Positions 43,415 to 55,341 of a stretch of 64,000 nucleotides of DNA are shown here, piece by piece. The DNA lies in contig NC_134834.1 in NCBI RefSeq assembly GCF_004210375.1, positions 91,826,170 to 91,890,169 of the forward strand, in the 5' to 3' direction. Source of the stretch: Tachypleus tridentatus. Its lineage: Eukaryota > Arthropoda > Merostomata > Xiphosura > Limulidae. Under the pieces are notes generated by a model. That model saw only the letters and a program-made list of their open reading frames with translations. It had not been told where the DNA came from and made no database searches. A program made the translations under genes and the position numbers. Every line of letters starts with the position of its first letter. The stretch's first letter is position 1.

Positions 43415-44084
43415 TTTATGACACACGAACAACTAACATTGGTATTTGATTGTTTGAGTTCAACAATGGTTATCAAGTTATTCTTGGACGAGAAAGACGG
43501 GTAGATAAATAGCTAAATGAACCACAAAAACTGAAATAAACAAAATTTCTAGAAAACATACATAACCTACGTTTTATTCTGCCGAACAGGAATTAAGAGT
43601 GTGAAGCGATACTTGGTATCTATAGCAACTGGAAAATACGAATTAGGTCAGGAATATCAAGAATATTCGCGTGTTTCGCTTTCGGCATGATTGTAAGGAT
43701 ATAAGTTACAATTTAAAAACATATGGTTTAGTTTTTAGATCAATTGAGAATTGTCTCTTTTAAGATCATAAGAAAAAAAAAGTTAAAAATAACGTGGTCT
43801 TATTTGCCTAACAACGTACGTATAGATTAGTTTCGATTATAATGAAACATAAAGTACTAAAAACAGTTCAACGGAAGCAACAGTAACTTCTAAAGATAAC
43901 ATCACTATTGAGCCAAGTATTTTAATGCGTGGATAGTGAAAATATTGCAACTGAACCTACGGTTTTAAATGTTTCATGGTACTGGTACTGGTACAGCCTG
44001 AACAGATTTTTAAGCTGAAATGAGTTAACTGGCCTAGTGAGAAGTCACTAGGTTTTAGGCATTTTTGTCCCTAATTTTAGAATA
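43415..44084. other. No gene seen
   Basis: AT-rich; a GGTACTGGTACTGGTAC triplication near 43980. Confidence 0.5.
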
Positions 44085-44258
44085 GTTTATTTTGAATTTC
44101 GCGTAAAATTTACACGCAGTCAATCTATGCTAGCTGGATCCCACGGATAGTGGGATTAACCGTAAAATGATAACGTCCTCACGGCTGAAAGGTCAAGAGT
44201 GTATGGTTTGAAGGGGATTCAAACTTGCGACTCTCAGATTACGACTAACCACCTGAAG
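44085..44258 (-). mobile_element. SINE family A, heavily diverged with internal deletion
   Basis: GAATTTCGCGTAAAATTTAC, ACGGATAGTGGGATTAACCG, CTCACGGCTGAAAGG, TTGCGACTCTCAGATTACGA. Confidence 0.8.
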
Positions 44259-44949
44259 TGAGCTGAGGTGTGTGTGGTGGTAATGAAGGGTAGGGCATGC
44301 CGTAAAACAGTACCTATTGTCATAAAGGATTTTGTTAGTTGTCTGTAGTGCGCTTAAAGTTAGAAGTGTTTATCGTAATCAGAAGCATCATGGTCTGAGC
44401 CTCAACTCAGATTTTTCTTTGAATGTAATAACACTTCAGAACTTTTCTACACCCGCAACGATATCTCTATGTGATGAACACTGAATGTGTAGTAAGCATA
44501 TACGAAACGCCTGATTCCTCAAGAGTGTTTCACATTAACGTTTATTTAAAGATATCGTATATTTAAAAAGTCTTGGCTTTATTCTCGAAAGACGGACTTA
44601 TCATAACTACAGAGTATCATAACTCTAACTGCATGTCGGCTTGTAGTTAGTTTTCCATTATTATTTTCTATGTTATATACACATTATTATTATTCAGCTA
44701 GAGGTCATTTAACGTTTGCTCATTTTTTGTAATTCTCACTCAGGTTTACCTAATAGTAATACAACCTAGCACGCAACGTATTATGTCTCAGCAATATCAG
44801 GGAAGTCCTATCTGTAAATAGAGCAAATCTACGTTGCTTGCACGCTTATGTTTCTTATGAAACGAATACAAAATACTACTTGAAAACAATGATAAATTCT
44901 TCCCATAAACAGAGATGATTCTACTTAGCTACAAAGTATTTTACAAGTC
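44259..44949. other. No gene seen
   Basis: AT-rich spacer. Confidence 0.5.
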
Positions 44950-45160
44950 CTGTACGTCTAAGCCACTCGTCTCATAGTCCGTGGGTCGCGGGTTTGATTC
45001 CCCGTCGCACCAAACATGCTCGCCTTTTCATCCGTGGGGGTGTTATAATTCGGTGGTAGGGATTACCTGCCTTCACTCTAGTCTTACACTGTTAAATTAG
45101 GGACGGCTAGCTCAGATAGCCCTCCTGCAGCTTTGTGCGAAATTCAGAACAAACCAAACT
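44950..45160 (+). mobile_element. SINE family A with internal deletion
   Basis: Head from TGTACGTCTAAGCCACTCGT, box-B-like GGGTTTGATTCCCC; the GTAAAAGAGTAGCCC segment is deleted, then CTCTAGTCTTACACTGTTAA to AACAAACCAAAC. Immediately precedes the LINE fragment. Confidence 0.9.
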
Positions 45161-45175
45161 AATTCTAGAGTAAAA

Positions 45176-46590
45176 TGCTAAACGACTACACAAACATAAT
45201 GCTTACAAACACAATTTCAGCGCAAGAACTCATAGAAGCAATAACAAACACCAAAAATAAATCTCTAGAAGAAGATGGTATACAAACCATTCTTCTTTAA
45301 AAAGGCACTCCGAAATTATTTGAACATCTCACAGCAATTTTTAATGTATCATTATACTCTGGCTGTATCCCGGTTTCTTGGAAGCATGCAAATGTATTAA
45401 TGTTCCATAAAGAAGGAAAGCCAACCAATAACCCAAATAGCTACCGACCAATCAGCCTGACTAGCTGTGTAGGTAAAATTCTAGAGAGAATAATCAGTAA
45501 CAGACACTCCACATTCCTGGAGACAACATCAAAATTACCTAAAGAACAAAATGGTTTCAGAAAGTTCAGACAAACAACAGACCACTTAGTCAGATTAACC
45601 GAAGCAATTGTTGATAGTTTTAATAAACGAGAATGCACTGTCGCTTGTTTTCTCGATATTGATAAGACATTCAACACTGTATGACATAACTGTCTCCGTT
45701 TCCGAGACTACCGAGGGGAACTATTCGCTGGTTGTTAAATTTTCTGTAAAACAGTTCATGTGAAGTAAATATTGAAAGGAACCTCCTCTGAGAGTCTCAC
45801 TCCAGAAGTTGGTGTCCCTCAAGGAGGGGTGGTTAACTCTATCCTATTCGTTATGCACGGGAATAATATGCCTTTAAAAGATCCAAATAATGGGTACTCC
45901 TCACAGTTCGCAGACGATGTAGCGAGCTGGAAAAGTGCACCAACACCAGCAACAGCATCCACAAACATACAACCACAATTAAATAGAATATTGTCAAAAA
46001 TATAGAATCAAAATAAACACAACTAGTAGTATTCACTAAGTTAACTAAACATAAAAAAGCACAACCACATATCTATATGAATGTAGAACTACTCCAGACT
46101 GCTACATCTGTAAAATTTTTAGGACTTACGTTCGACTCAAAACTAGCGTGTGTAAACCACATAAATAATATTATAACAAAAATTTGGCAAAGAACAAACT
46201 ATGCTAGGAATCTAACTGGCAAAACCAGTAGAGCTACGACAGACAACATCATAAAAATATATAAAACATACATTAGACCCGTCATTGACTAAGCAGCACC
46301 TGCATGGATAAATGTATGCAAAAGACTTCTTCAAACAAAACTACAAACAATACAAAATACACTACTTAAAACAGCTTACAAAGTACCCATAACTACATCA
46401 TCTGAATTCATGCACAAATACGCACATATTGAATCAATAGCAGATACACTCCTACATAGTACAATAAACTATTTTGATAAAATTGGAGAAAAAATGAACT
46501 GGTAAGCAAACTTGACAGGTACTCCATACATGATGACAATAGACCTAAGCACCTTTCCCCAGTGAATATATATCTTCTAAATAAATAAAA
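45176..46590 (+). pseudogene. Jockey-like non-LTR retrotransposon, ORF2 fragment (dead)
   Basis: Frames in order: NSYRPISLTSCVGKILERII, then NGFRKFRQTTDHLVRLTEAI and CFLDIDKTFNTV (palm motif A with catalytic Asp), GVPQGGVVNSILFVMH, SSQFADDVASW (motif C, FADD), SVKFLGLTFDSKL, NNIITKIWQRTNYAR, IYKTYIRPVI, and the C-terminal thumb region to LNK near 46580. Family role: reverse transcription primed at nicked target DNA. Stops and frameshifts at about 45298, 45683, 46003 and 46290 inactivate it. The endonuclease and ORF1 are absent, so the copy is 5'-truncated. Confidence 0.88.
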
Positions 46591-46817
46591 GGCCACCTTC
46601 TTATATGATTTAAAAATTTAAAAAAGTTTGCAACTTGAGTGTAGGTTTCTAGAAATTATGTAGCTACAGAAATATTAAATTTCTTCTTTTAAATCTGTAA
46701 TTTGTATAAATTTACAATTTTAAAAGTAGAAAATATCCCATAACTATAAACTGTTAAAGAAATAATTGAGATGCTTATTTTCAGTTATTGATTTTATATC
46801 TTTCAAAAATCTTTTTA

Positions 46818-47113
46818 AACGATTCACTGGCACGGCATGGCCAGGTGGGCTAAGGTGTACAACTCGTAATCTGAAGATCGCGGGTTCGCTTCCCCGTCAC
46901 ACCAAACATTCACGCCTTTTCAGCTGTAAGGGCGTTATAATGTGACGGTCAATCCCACTATTCGTTGGTAAAAGAGAGCCCAAGAGTTTGCGGTGGGTGA
47001 TGATGACTAGCTGCCTTCCCTCTAGTCTCACACTACTAAATTAGGGACGGCTAGCGCAGATAGCCCTCATGTAGCTTTGCGCGAAATTCAAAAAACAAAC
47101 AAACGATCCACTG
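46818..47113 (+). mobile_element. SINE family A with 12-bp TSD (1 mismatch)
   Basis: Body 46830-47101; TSD AACGATTCACTG / AACGATCCACTG at 46818-46829 and 47102-47113. Confidence 0.93.
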
Positions 47114-47247
47114 AAGTTTGTAATCTTTAAAACTTTAAATATTACATATATTTTAATTAAATAAAACATTGCATGCATTATTGCAACGTTTACCACTACA
47201 AGCTTATAATGAAAATGACTTTCTTACCACACTAAAATTATGAACAG

Positions 47248-47410
47248 CCCAGTTTCATGTAAATAAGAGAGGAAACACCTTGGTAACAGTAGTTTCATAT
47301 GAATATGAGGAGACAGTTTCGTTACAGTCTAGTTTCTTATGAATAAAAGAGAGGCCACCTTTTTACAATACAGTTCCATAAATATGAGAAATGGATCACC
47401 TTGAGTGCAG
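47248..47410. repeat. Diverged ~41-bp tandem repeat, 4 units
   Basis: Units begin AGTTTCATRTGAATAWGAG and end near TTACAGT; strongly diverged. Confidence 0.75.
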
Positions 47411-48060
47411 TACATTTTCATAAAGAACTGCACACAATCTAAAACGGTTGGGACCAGAAGGAATACTCATGTTAAATATAATTGAAACGTGTACTGGAAG
47501 GTTATAAAGTGGGTAAATCACCAGATACTTGCTCTTTTTATTCAAACCAAATCTTCTGTCATTTCACAAAATTATATTGCGCTTATTATTCTTACTAATA
47601 TTACTTGACAGATGCCACAAATATTAATTAACAAATATGACAATAAATCTATTATTCATGTTATTAATAAATGGTATAGTGGGATTTTTATGTTAGAAAA
47701 ATTCTATATATCTTTTGGTTTATTTCTTTCAGTCATTCTAAGAATAGGTCTCGTGTATTTTCTAAGTAAATTTTAATATTATACTGCTCAGAACATAGAT
47801 ATTTTTTAAGATATTAAAAATTTTGGATGACTTTAAACTTGATTTCACATCTATCTTCAAAGTAGCACAAGAAATTTTAACATTTCCTTTCTTCTTACTG
47901 AATATCTTTGTATATTTTTCATGAATTAAAACATGTTTATTCTCGCAACAACTTGTTTGTTATAACTGCTTTGTAGCATGCATTTATATACAAAATTATA
48001 TTTCTTAGTTTAGAATTCAATAATTAATTAACTACAGAAATACAGTTACGCAGTTTTCAT
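47411..48060. other. No gene seen
   Basis: AT-rich spacer. Confidence 0.5.
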
Positions 48061-48119
48061 CGTCTTGTGGCTCAACTCAAACAGTTTTTATTGATATATT
48101 CAGTATACTTCTACATGTG

Positions 48120-48290
48120 CGTCATTAGTGGTTCTCCGCATGTCTAACCACATGCGGCTTTAGTCCACATTTCCTGAAGCATGGCTGCAGTTACAGTGGT
48201 ATCCGTAATCTTGGTCTTTAACTTTGTGATGTTTTTATGTTTGTTGGCGACACACGATATCCTTAACATACCCCCATACTTCTTTCCTGT
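48120..48290 (-). pseudogene. Possible transposase-like ORF fragment
   Basis: On the minus strand an open stretch reads GKKYGGMLRISCVANKHKNI, then TKLKTKITDTTVTAAMLQEM and WTKAACG before a stop. The VTAAMLQEMW part resembles the VTPDMLxxVW wording of transposase-derived proteins common in invertebrate genomes. Short and unsupported elsewhere; may be chance. Confidence 0.25.
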
Positions 48291-48379
48291 ACTGGCATCT
48301 GTAATTATGCTGCATCACAGTTTCTCACATATAAAACGATTTACTTGTTTCCTTTCATTTAGTTTCCAATAGCAGCATA

Positions 48380-49266
48380 ACGGCATTTAAAAATCACGAA
48401 ACATTATAGATGCTCATATACACACATATTCGCTTACATCTCTGAATAAGTTGAAACATTTCTGAATGTGAAAATGATGAACCTCTCGAAATTTCAACAT
48501 CATCTCGATAAGTTTTGACTAAACGTGTGTGTGTAATGCAAATATACTAATTCTAATCTTATATCAGTAGATATAAACATAGTTCTTGTCTATCAGAATT
48601 TTTATTTTTTAGACCAGAAACATCATTTTGTAATTTAATTACATTTTAACACAAGTGGAACATTTACAGGCAGCAGTAATACCTAGGTAACATTTGTTTA
48701 AAGTTTAAACAAATATAATTTTCCATCAAATGATGTTCTCTAATCTAGCTAATAGGCCACGTGCTTGCCATGTGAACTAGAATTTCTTATATTACGACTA
48801 TAATCTCTTATTTACTAATTCATGTGCACACAATGTCTACTAAATACTGATTTTTACCTTTAAAAATAATGTAATGATTATTAATTAGGTCAATATTTTT
48901 CTTTTAAAGTCTCTGAGGGACTTATGATCTTTAAATGGAGTTAATAATGAAAACCATTCACAACTATTTAAGAAACAATCTTTGAAAACATGCGATTTTG
49001 TAGTAGCTGTTCATTAAAACAAATTAAATTTGCTTCTGAGTAATGCTATGGAAGTTGTCTTATCAGAGTATTTTAGGAAGTAATATTTTTAGCTCAACTG
49101 AGGTTCCTATGACCACTTTCTATTATTATTATCAAACAGCCTTTCCAGAACTCAAATGCCTTTGAGATTCGATTTGACAGAATAAGGATCTATAATATTT
49201 ATTTCCATAACTTGACTTAAGAATTACAATGTCTTTATTTAGCCATTTCCCTGAAGTGTAAATCTT
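48380..49266. other. 3' flank of the GPCR gene; no other gene seen
   Basis: AT-rich; likely contains the minus-strand gene's 3' UTR. I did not assign a single polyadenylation site. Confidence 0.45.
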
Positions 49267-50916
49267 TTAGACAGGTGAGTGTATTTGGTAGTTCAGCACA
49301 CTCTCTGGTTTGGCCAAGAATGTATCATGCTTTCCACTTTTTAGTTGAAAACAATGTTCTTCACGCTCAGGTTGAAGGTCATGCTTGTTCCCGGTCACAT
49401 TACGCCAACTATGACGAAAAAAAGGAAAACACTTTTTGCTCTCTTCATTAGTTATTTTGCTTTTTTCGAGATATATTGAATTTCTACGTCCAGTCGAATT
49501 AAAGCAACTTCCTGGGACTCGATTTTCGAATCCACAATGTAAGCGATGAATATTTCGTTGACCACACTGACCTTTACTCCAAAAGTTGATCCTTACTCGG
49601 ACATTACTCATTTCCCTGGACATACTGATTTTGTCGTTTACGTTGGAGTAATTGCTATTCTGAAAGCCGACACGTAACAGATTGTACGGACCTGCACTGC
49701 AGAAGTTGGTCCCTTCTCTGATACTGTTTGTCATCCTGGAAACACTGACGTTGTTATTTACGTTGGAGTAGCTGGTATTCTGAAAGTTGACATGTAATCG
49801 GGCCAGTCTAGTCTTCAAACATGGAAAAAATATCTGCAAAAAGGTTCTTCGATATTGCTGACTGAGAAGACAATAAAGAATAAAATTCCCAGCGGAATTA
49901 ATAGCCATCAAGAAGTTAAAGATGTTTCCTAATCCACGAGTCATGGGATTTGGGGGCTGAAACGTGGTGTACACCAGGAGAACAGCTGTGGGCAGCTGGC
50001 AGACCATAAAGGAGACAACTACAGCAATCAGCATAATGGTAATCTTTCTCTCCTGTCGAGAATAATTCCGATTGTTTCGGCGTCTGGTCATCGTTTTCCG
50101 TTGGTCTTTGGAAGCATGTACAGACTTGATCAAGAAAAAGTTGAAGACAGTCAGCATAATAAGTGGTAAGAAGACGAACAAAGATACGCATAACCAGTAA
50201 TATATGTTTCTGTAGAGTATATTCATTCCAAGTTCAGAAAATGTTGGCTGTACTGTAGTTTTGTTCGTAAGGGGGTCAGTGACCTCTGTAACAGTCCATT
50301 CGAAAGGAGTCGGAATAGTCAAACAAGAACATACGAAGGCCACAGTTATAACCACCTTTCTGGCGCGAGACTCGGTGCAGTACACCTTTCCTTTTATTGG
50401 GTGACACACGGCGACATATCTCTCGATTGTAAAGGCTACAGTCAACCACACAGAAGTATTACTACAGGCGTCAGTTAGCAGTATAGTATAGGGCCACAGT
50501 CGCCAGTAATTAACATGGTGGAAATCAGTCATACCAGGGTAATGAGAAATGGACAAGATCAGAATACACATTAAATACAGCATGTCAAAAATGGCCAAGC
50601 CGGTTAAGTAATTATTGGTAGAGGAGCGCATATGTCGACGGGTCATGATCACGATGGTCGAAAGGTTGCCTACGACACCGACAAAAGAAATTATTGGTAC
50701 AAACACTCGTTGAATCCAAAAGCGACTTAAGTTCAGAAATCGTAAGTGTGTGAGCTCAGAACCTATCGTTTCATTTTTTGTTTCGTTTTCTAAGTTAAAT
50801 GCTGTTTCCACAGTCTGCCACAGGTCGCAATATTCTGGTGACATTGAGTGTAGTTTTAGTGTCCACTCTGTAAAGTTACAAATCCAAGTATCGTATGATA
50901 CATCAGATTCGGTCAT
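49267..50916 (-). CDS. Rhodopsin-family peptide GPCR, FMRFamide-receptor-like, intronless
   Basis: 549 residues starting at the ATG at 50916 (AAG before it gives A at -3); the open frame upstream has only a TTG. Family role: plasma-membrane receptor for a neuropeptide, signalling through G proteins. Seen: extracellular N-terminus with sequons NFT, NET, NET, NLS; TM1 about 71-93 with GNLS; TM2 101-124 with LAIFD; TM3 144-168 with Cys151 and ERY at 165-167; TM4 186-205; TM5 239-264 with FVFLP; basic third loop; TM6 293-316 with FMVCQLP; TM7 329-351 ending NFILY in place of NPxxY; Cys366 possible palmitoylation. The TM2-TM3 and TM5-TM7 wording resembles arthropod FMRFamide-type and related orphan receptors; the ligand cannot be named. 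Odd: no Cys in extracellular loop 2 to pair with Cys151, and a ~185-residue tail with an internal duplication. Confidence 0.94.
   Translation of the reverse strand: MTESDVSYDTWICNFTEWTLKLHSMSPEYCDLWQTVETAFNLENETKNETIGSELTHLRFLNLSRFWIQRVFVPIISFVGVVGNLSTIVIMTRRHMRSSTNNYLTGLAIFDMLYLMCILILSISHYPGMTDFHHVNYWRLWPYTILLTDACSNTSVWLTVAFTIERYVAVCHPIKGKVYCTESRARKVVITVAFVCSCLTIPTPFEWTVTEVTDPLTNKTTVQPTFSELGMNILYRNIYYWLCVSLFVFLPLIMLTVFNFFLIKSVHASKDQRKTMTRRRNNRNYSRQERKITIMLIAVVVSFMVCQLPTAVLLVYTTFQPPNPMTRGLGNIFNFLMAINSAGNFILYCLLSQQYRRTFLQIFFPCLKTRLARLHVNFQNTSYSNVNNNVSVSRMTNSIREGTNFCSAGPYNLLRVGFQNSNYSNVNDKISMSREMSNVRVRINFWSKGQCGQRNIHRLHCGFENRVPGSCFNSTGRRNSIYLEKSKITNEESKKCFPFFRHSWRNVTGNKHDLQPEREEHCFQLKSGKHDTFLAKPESVLNYQIHSPV
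49543..49797 (-). repeat. Internal duplication in GPCR cytoplasmic tail
   Basis: Residues ~374-414 and ~415-458 are two diverged copies: NFQNTSYSNVNNNVSVSRMT versus GFQNSNYSNVNDKISMSREM; a third start (CGFEN) follows. The DNA also repeats (TTTACGTTGGAGTA in both). Confidence 0.88.
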
Positions 50917-50971
50917 CTTTGTGATCAAACAAAGAGATTACATAAGTTATTATCAGATAAATAATTCAGGG

Positions 50972-51278
50972 GTTCTTGTTTCTGGGCTTGTTGAATCATG
51001 TGTATATAATAACCCAAAAAATAAAAAAGCCCAGACGTTGTTGTTTCTGGACTTGTGGAATCGTGTAGAGGTGCGAACCTACAAAACAATAATACAGGCA
51101 TTGCTGTTTCTGGACTTGTCGAATCATGTATAGATACGAGTCGACGAAACAAATAATCTAGGAGTTGTTGTTTCTGAACTTGTTGGATCCTGTAGAGAGG
51201 GAGCCTACCAAACAAATAATCCAGGTGTTGTTGTTTCTGGACTTGTGGAATCGTTTAGATGTACGAACCTACAAACAA
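50972..51278. repeat. ~63-bp tandem repeat, 5 units, just upstream of the GPCR start
   Basis: Unit GTTGTTGTTTCTGGACTTGT, GGAATCGTGTAGAGGTRCGA, ACCTACAAAACAAATAATCC, AGG. Begins 56 bp from the ATG, so it lies in the 5' UTR, promoter or a 5' intron of the receptor gene. Confidence 0.93.
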
Positions 51279-51294
51279 GAAGGGTATTAAATAA

Positions 51295-51415
51295 TATATT
51301 TGTTTCAAGTTAAGCCCAATGCTACACAAATGGGTATCTTTACCCTGCCTATCACAGGTATCTAAACCCGGTTTCTAACTTTTTGATTTCGCAGACATAC
51401 CGCTGTATTATTAGG
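51295..51415 (-). mobile_element. Short tRNA-like SINE
   Basis: TTTCAAGTTAAGCCCAATGC, CACAGGTATCTAAACCCGGT, GCAGACATACCGCTGTATTA. Confidence 0.75.
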
Positions 51416-51831
51416 AAATAAAAGAATACATAACAGAAGGAAAACATTTAAATTACATTTGCCTTGTATAAGTAAAGTAAATATGAACAGCAGTTTATAA
51501 ATAAACAAGTTCATCACTGCTTATGTTCATATATCATCTCGAGTTAAAGAGTTTCCTACTTTGCTCTATGAAAAGTTTCTTCATTCTTAATAAACCTTCC
51601 TAGTCTTTAAATACAATAACCTACGGAAATCTCTGAGAGAATATGAGAGTGAATGGAAATGTTTATCGTTCAATTAACTGTTTATTGTGCCGAAAACATA
51701 TTACTGATCTGACTTGTTCCCTACAAGTTTTCTACTGATAACCTGTTTTCCCTTATCTCCTATACACCTTGTTAACTGTAGTGACTCATTACTGTTCTGG
51801 TATGATTCCTCCAAGTTTTCTTCTGATAACA
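51416..51831. other. No gene seen; a local duplication near 51714-51850 and 52130-52210
   Basis: CAAGTTTTCTACTGATAACC, CAAGTTTTCTTCTGATAACA and (after the SINE) CAAGTTTTCTGCTGATAACA form a diverged ~100-bp direct repeat, three units. Confidence 0.6.
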
Positions 51832-52134
51832 TGTTGTCTCTTATTGTTTGTTTGTTTTTAATTTCGCACAAAGCTACTCGAGGGCTATCTGTGCTCGCCG
51901 TCCCTAATTTAGCAGTGTAAGACTAGAGGGAAGGCAGCTAGTCATCACCACCCACCGCCAACTCTTGGGCTACTCTTTTACCAACGAATAGTGGTATTGA
52001 CCGTCACATTATAACGCCCCCACGGCTGAAAGGGCGAGCATGTTTAGCGCGACGGGGATGCGAACCCGCGACTCTCGGATTACGAGTCGCACGCCTTAAC
52101 ACACTTGGCCATGCCGGGCCTGTTGTCTCTTATT
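51832..52134 (-). mobile_element. SINE family A with 14-bp TSD
   Basis: Body 51846-52120; TSD TGTTGTCTCTTATT at 51832-51845 and 52121-52134. Among the least diverged copies here, so among the youngest. Confidence 0.97.
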
Positions 52135-52560
52135 TCGTAAGTACCTTGCTAACTGTAATGATCAATTACTGTTCCGGCATGCTCCATCCAAGTTTTCTGC
52201 TGATAACATGTTTTACCTTATCTCGTCAGTATCTTGTTAAAGTGTGAGGTAACAAATTCTGCTTTTATTTAGTTATGGTTTTGTTCATCGTTTATTTGTT
52301 ATTCCTTTTATACATTAGTTTATCTTGGAATTTTTAGTTACATTTAAAACGTTAACTCACCTTCCAGATTATCATGTGTATTTTGAGTAAACATGCGTGT
52401 ATTATGAGATTGATATCAGATCTTCTAATGGTGGTGTACAGATATCATTAATGTTGCGACAGGAGTATATAAATTAAAATCACATGAGATGTAATCTCGT
52501 GATCTAACAAGTTAATAAAAAACATATATTGAAATATAAAAAGTTAGTTCACTAGATATA
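52135..52560. other. No gene seen
   Basis: AT-rich, apart from the third diverged direct-repeat unit at its start. Confidence 0.5.
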
Positions 52561-52830
52561 GGGCCTGGCATGGCCAGGTGGTTAAGACCCTCGACTCGTA
52601 ATCCGAGGGACACGGGTTTGAATCTCTGTCACACGAAACATGCTCGCCCCTTTCAGCCGTGGGGCATTATAATGTGATTGTCAATCCTACTATTCGCTGG
52701 TAAAAGAGCAGCCCAAGAGTTGACGGTGCGTGGTGATGGCTAGCTGCCTTCCCTCTAGTCTTACACTGCTAAATTAGGAACTGCTAGCGCAGATAGTCCT
52801 CGTGTAGCTTTGCGCGAAATAAAAAAACAA
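52561..52830 (+). mobile_element. SINE family A
   Basis: GGGCCTGGCATGGCCAGGTG to GTAGCTTTGCGCGAAATAAA; near complete. Confidence 0.94.
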
Positions 52831-54241
52831 CCTTTTCCTTTTGGAAATTTCTAAAATTAATAAAACTTGTCGATATATACTTGCTAGTTTCAACATTGAA
52901 CCATTATTCACAAACATTTCACTCAATGAAACAATACATATAATCTTAAATAAACTTTCCCAAACAAAATATGAAATAATACACACAAGCTTTAACCATC
53001 AACAGTTCTAAGAATTACTCAAACTTCCCTTCATGGATAATCATTTTGTCTTAACGGTCAGGTATATGACGAAGTTCATGACGTGGTAGTGAAGTCACCT
53101 TTAGGGTTGAGTCTCAGTAACATTATTTTGTTACTTTGAGTGTTTTTGGCTATATACTTATCCAACTGAATACAAATCAATTCTATTTTGGAGATGTGTT
53201 AATGATACCAACATACTGTTTCGAAGCTCTAATCACATCAAACAGTTATTTAATTAATTAAATTCCAAATATCCTAACATTAATTTTACTTGCGAAACTG
53301 AATAAAAGGAAGAGGTAAATTACCCTCTCTTAGTATCCATATTAGCAGATTACATAACCATTTCACAACATACTCGGGTTTACATACTCGATTCCACAGT
53401 TTTGTTCCGAACTCGTTTGGACGAAACCTTATACTCGGCCTTCTCAACGGAACATATAACATTTGTTCTCAGAGTCTTTCTAGTCATATCGAAATCACTA
53501 ATTAACAGAACATTCTAATAAATAACGGCTATTCCTTGTATTTTATTCAAGCCCTAATATGCAAGTATTTCACATTACCAGTTTATAGTTTTTCTATTTA
53601 AATTAATGTGGCATATGTAGGGGGCGGAGTGATAAATCCAGAATTGATGTCACACTTGACTTAGAAAAAGTGTTTAGTTCCTCAGCATGAAAGACACTTC
53701 TTTACATAAGCACTTCCAATAATAAAAATCATAACTGAAAATGCAGATTGTTATTCTATTATACAAGTTCTTTGTTTTTTAGGCTTTATATGCCTAAAGA
53801 AAGGAATATTTTAGCCTTAACTTTTTCACTCCCAGATTTATAAATAAATAATAGTCCCGGGTTTACTTTTAGTTACACAATGAAAAATCAAAATATACAC
53901 ATTTTAATAAGTCCTTACTTATCTCAAACTTGAAACTGACAAACGTTGGGAAGTTTGAAGGGGAAAATTTCAGCGTGATATTATAAAATTCCAAACTCAT
54001 ATGTTATTGATATCAGACTTTTCTAGCCTAAAACAAAGGTTGTATAGTGTGCCTTATATCTGTACTAATGACAGTTCTTTAGAGTGGGATGTACATATGT
54101 ATGTTTTCATAACTGTGAAAATCCCAAAAAACAAGATAACTAAGAATATAGTTTTCATCAAATAATTATTAAAAATAATTAATAATTTATTGGAAAAGTT
54201 AAGGCTTTTACACAGCAATGTTTCGATGGCTTCAGAAAGAT
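52831..54241. other. No gene seen
   Basis: 1.4 kb of AT-rich DNA. A weak PLE-like coding echo near 53230-53420 (ACATTAATTTTACTTGCGAA resembles the FTCE region at 11.5 kb) may be an old, diverged PLE remnant. Confidence 0.35.
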
Positions 54242-54950
54242 GTGGAAATTTTTAAATAAGATAATACAAAATGTTTCAAATAAGATAATACAAAATGTTT
54301 CAAATAAATTAATACAAAATGTTTCAAATAGGATAATACAGAATGTTTCAAATAAGATAATACAAAATGTTTCAAATAAGATAATACAAAATGTTTCAAA
54401 TAAGATAATACAGAATGTTTCAAATATGATAATACAGAATGTTTCAAATAAGATAATACAAAATGTTTCAAATAAATTAATACAAAATGTTTCAAATATG
54501 ATAATACAGAATGTTTCAAATAAGATAATACAAAATGTTTCAAATAAGATAATACAAAATGTTTCAAATAAGATAATACAAAATGTTTCAAATAAGATAA
54601 TACAGAATGTTTCAAATAAGATAATACAGAATGTTTCAAATAAGATAATACGAAATGTTTCAAATAAGATAATACAAAATGTTTCAAATAAGATAATACA
54701 AAATGTTTCAAATAAGATAATACAGAATGTTTCAAATAAGATAATACAAAATGTTTCAAATAAGATAATACGAAATGTTTCAAATAAGATAATACAAAAT
54801 GTTTCAAATAAGATAATACAAAATGTTTCAAATAAGATAATACAAAATGTTTTAAATAAGATAATACGAAATGTTTCAAATAAAATAATACAAATTGTTT
54901 CAAATAAGATAGTACGAAATGTTTCAAATAAAATAATACAAAATGTTTGA
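54242..54950. repeat. 24-bp minisatellite, about 29 units
   Basis: Unit TTTCAAATAAGATAATACAA plus AATG (or GATG/GAATG variants). Highly homogeneous. The eight-codon period opens both strands (236 and 266 codons); both are artefacts. Confidence 0.97.
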
Positions 54951-55062
54951 TGAGATTTTGTATATTACATTGAGCTCTAATAAATTTGAAAGTAGACAAT
55001 AGTTCTAGACAGCTATTTTTGGTATGTTGCATACATTTTTGGAAGACTTTCTGTGTGTATGT

Positions 55063-55341
55063 GGACCAGACATGGCCAGGTGATTAAAGCACTCGAATTA
55101 TAATCTGATGGTCGCGAGTTCAACTCCGCGTCGCACCAAACATGCTCGCCCTTTCAGCCGTGGGGGAGTTATAATGTGACGGTCAATACCACTATTCGTT
55201 GGTAAAAGAGTAGCCCAAGAGTTGGCGGTGGGTGGTGATAATTAGCTGCCTTCCCTCTGGTCTTACACTATAAATTATGGCCGGCTAGCGCAGATAGCCC
55301 TCGTGTAGTTTTGCGCGAAATTTAAAACAAAAAAAAAACAA
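55063..55341 (+). mobile_element. SINE family A
   Basis: GGACCAGACATGGCCAGGTG to TTTGCGCGAAATTTAAAACA with an A-rich tail. Confidence 0.93.

Noticed and set aside
45441-46036. Minus-strand ORFs across the LINE fragment
   Set aside because: Shadows of the RT reading frame on the + strand.
50917-50928. Longer GPCR start four codons upstream
   Set aside because: The codon at 50928 is TTG; the first ATG is at 50916 with a purine at -3.
50750-51133. 127-codon + ORF opposite the GPCR start
   Set aside because: Antisense to a clear coding region and continuing into a tandem repeat; no motif.
54232-55032. 266- and 236-codon ORFs on opposite strands
   Set aside because: Both come from the same 24-bp array; coding on both strands of a simple array is not credible.
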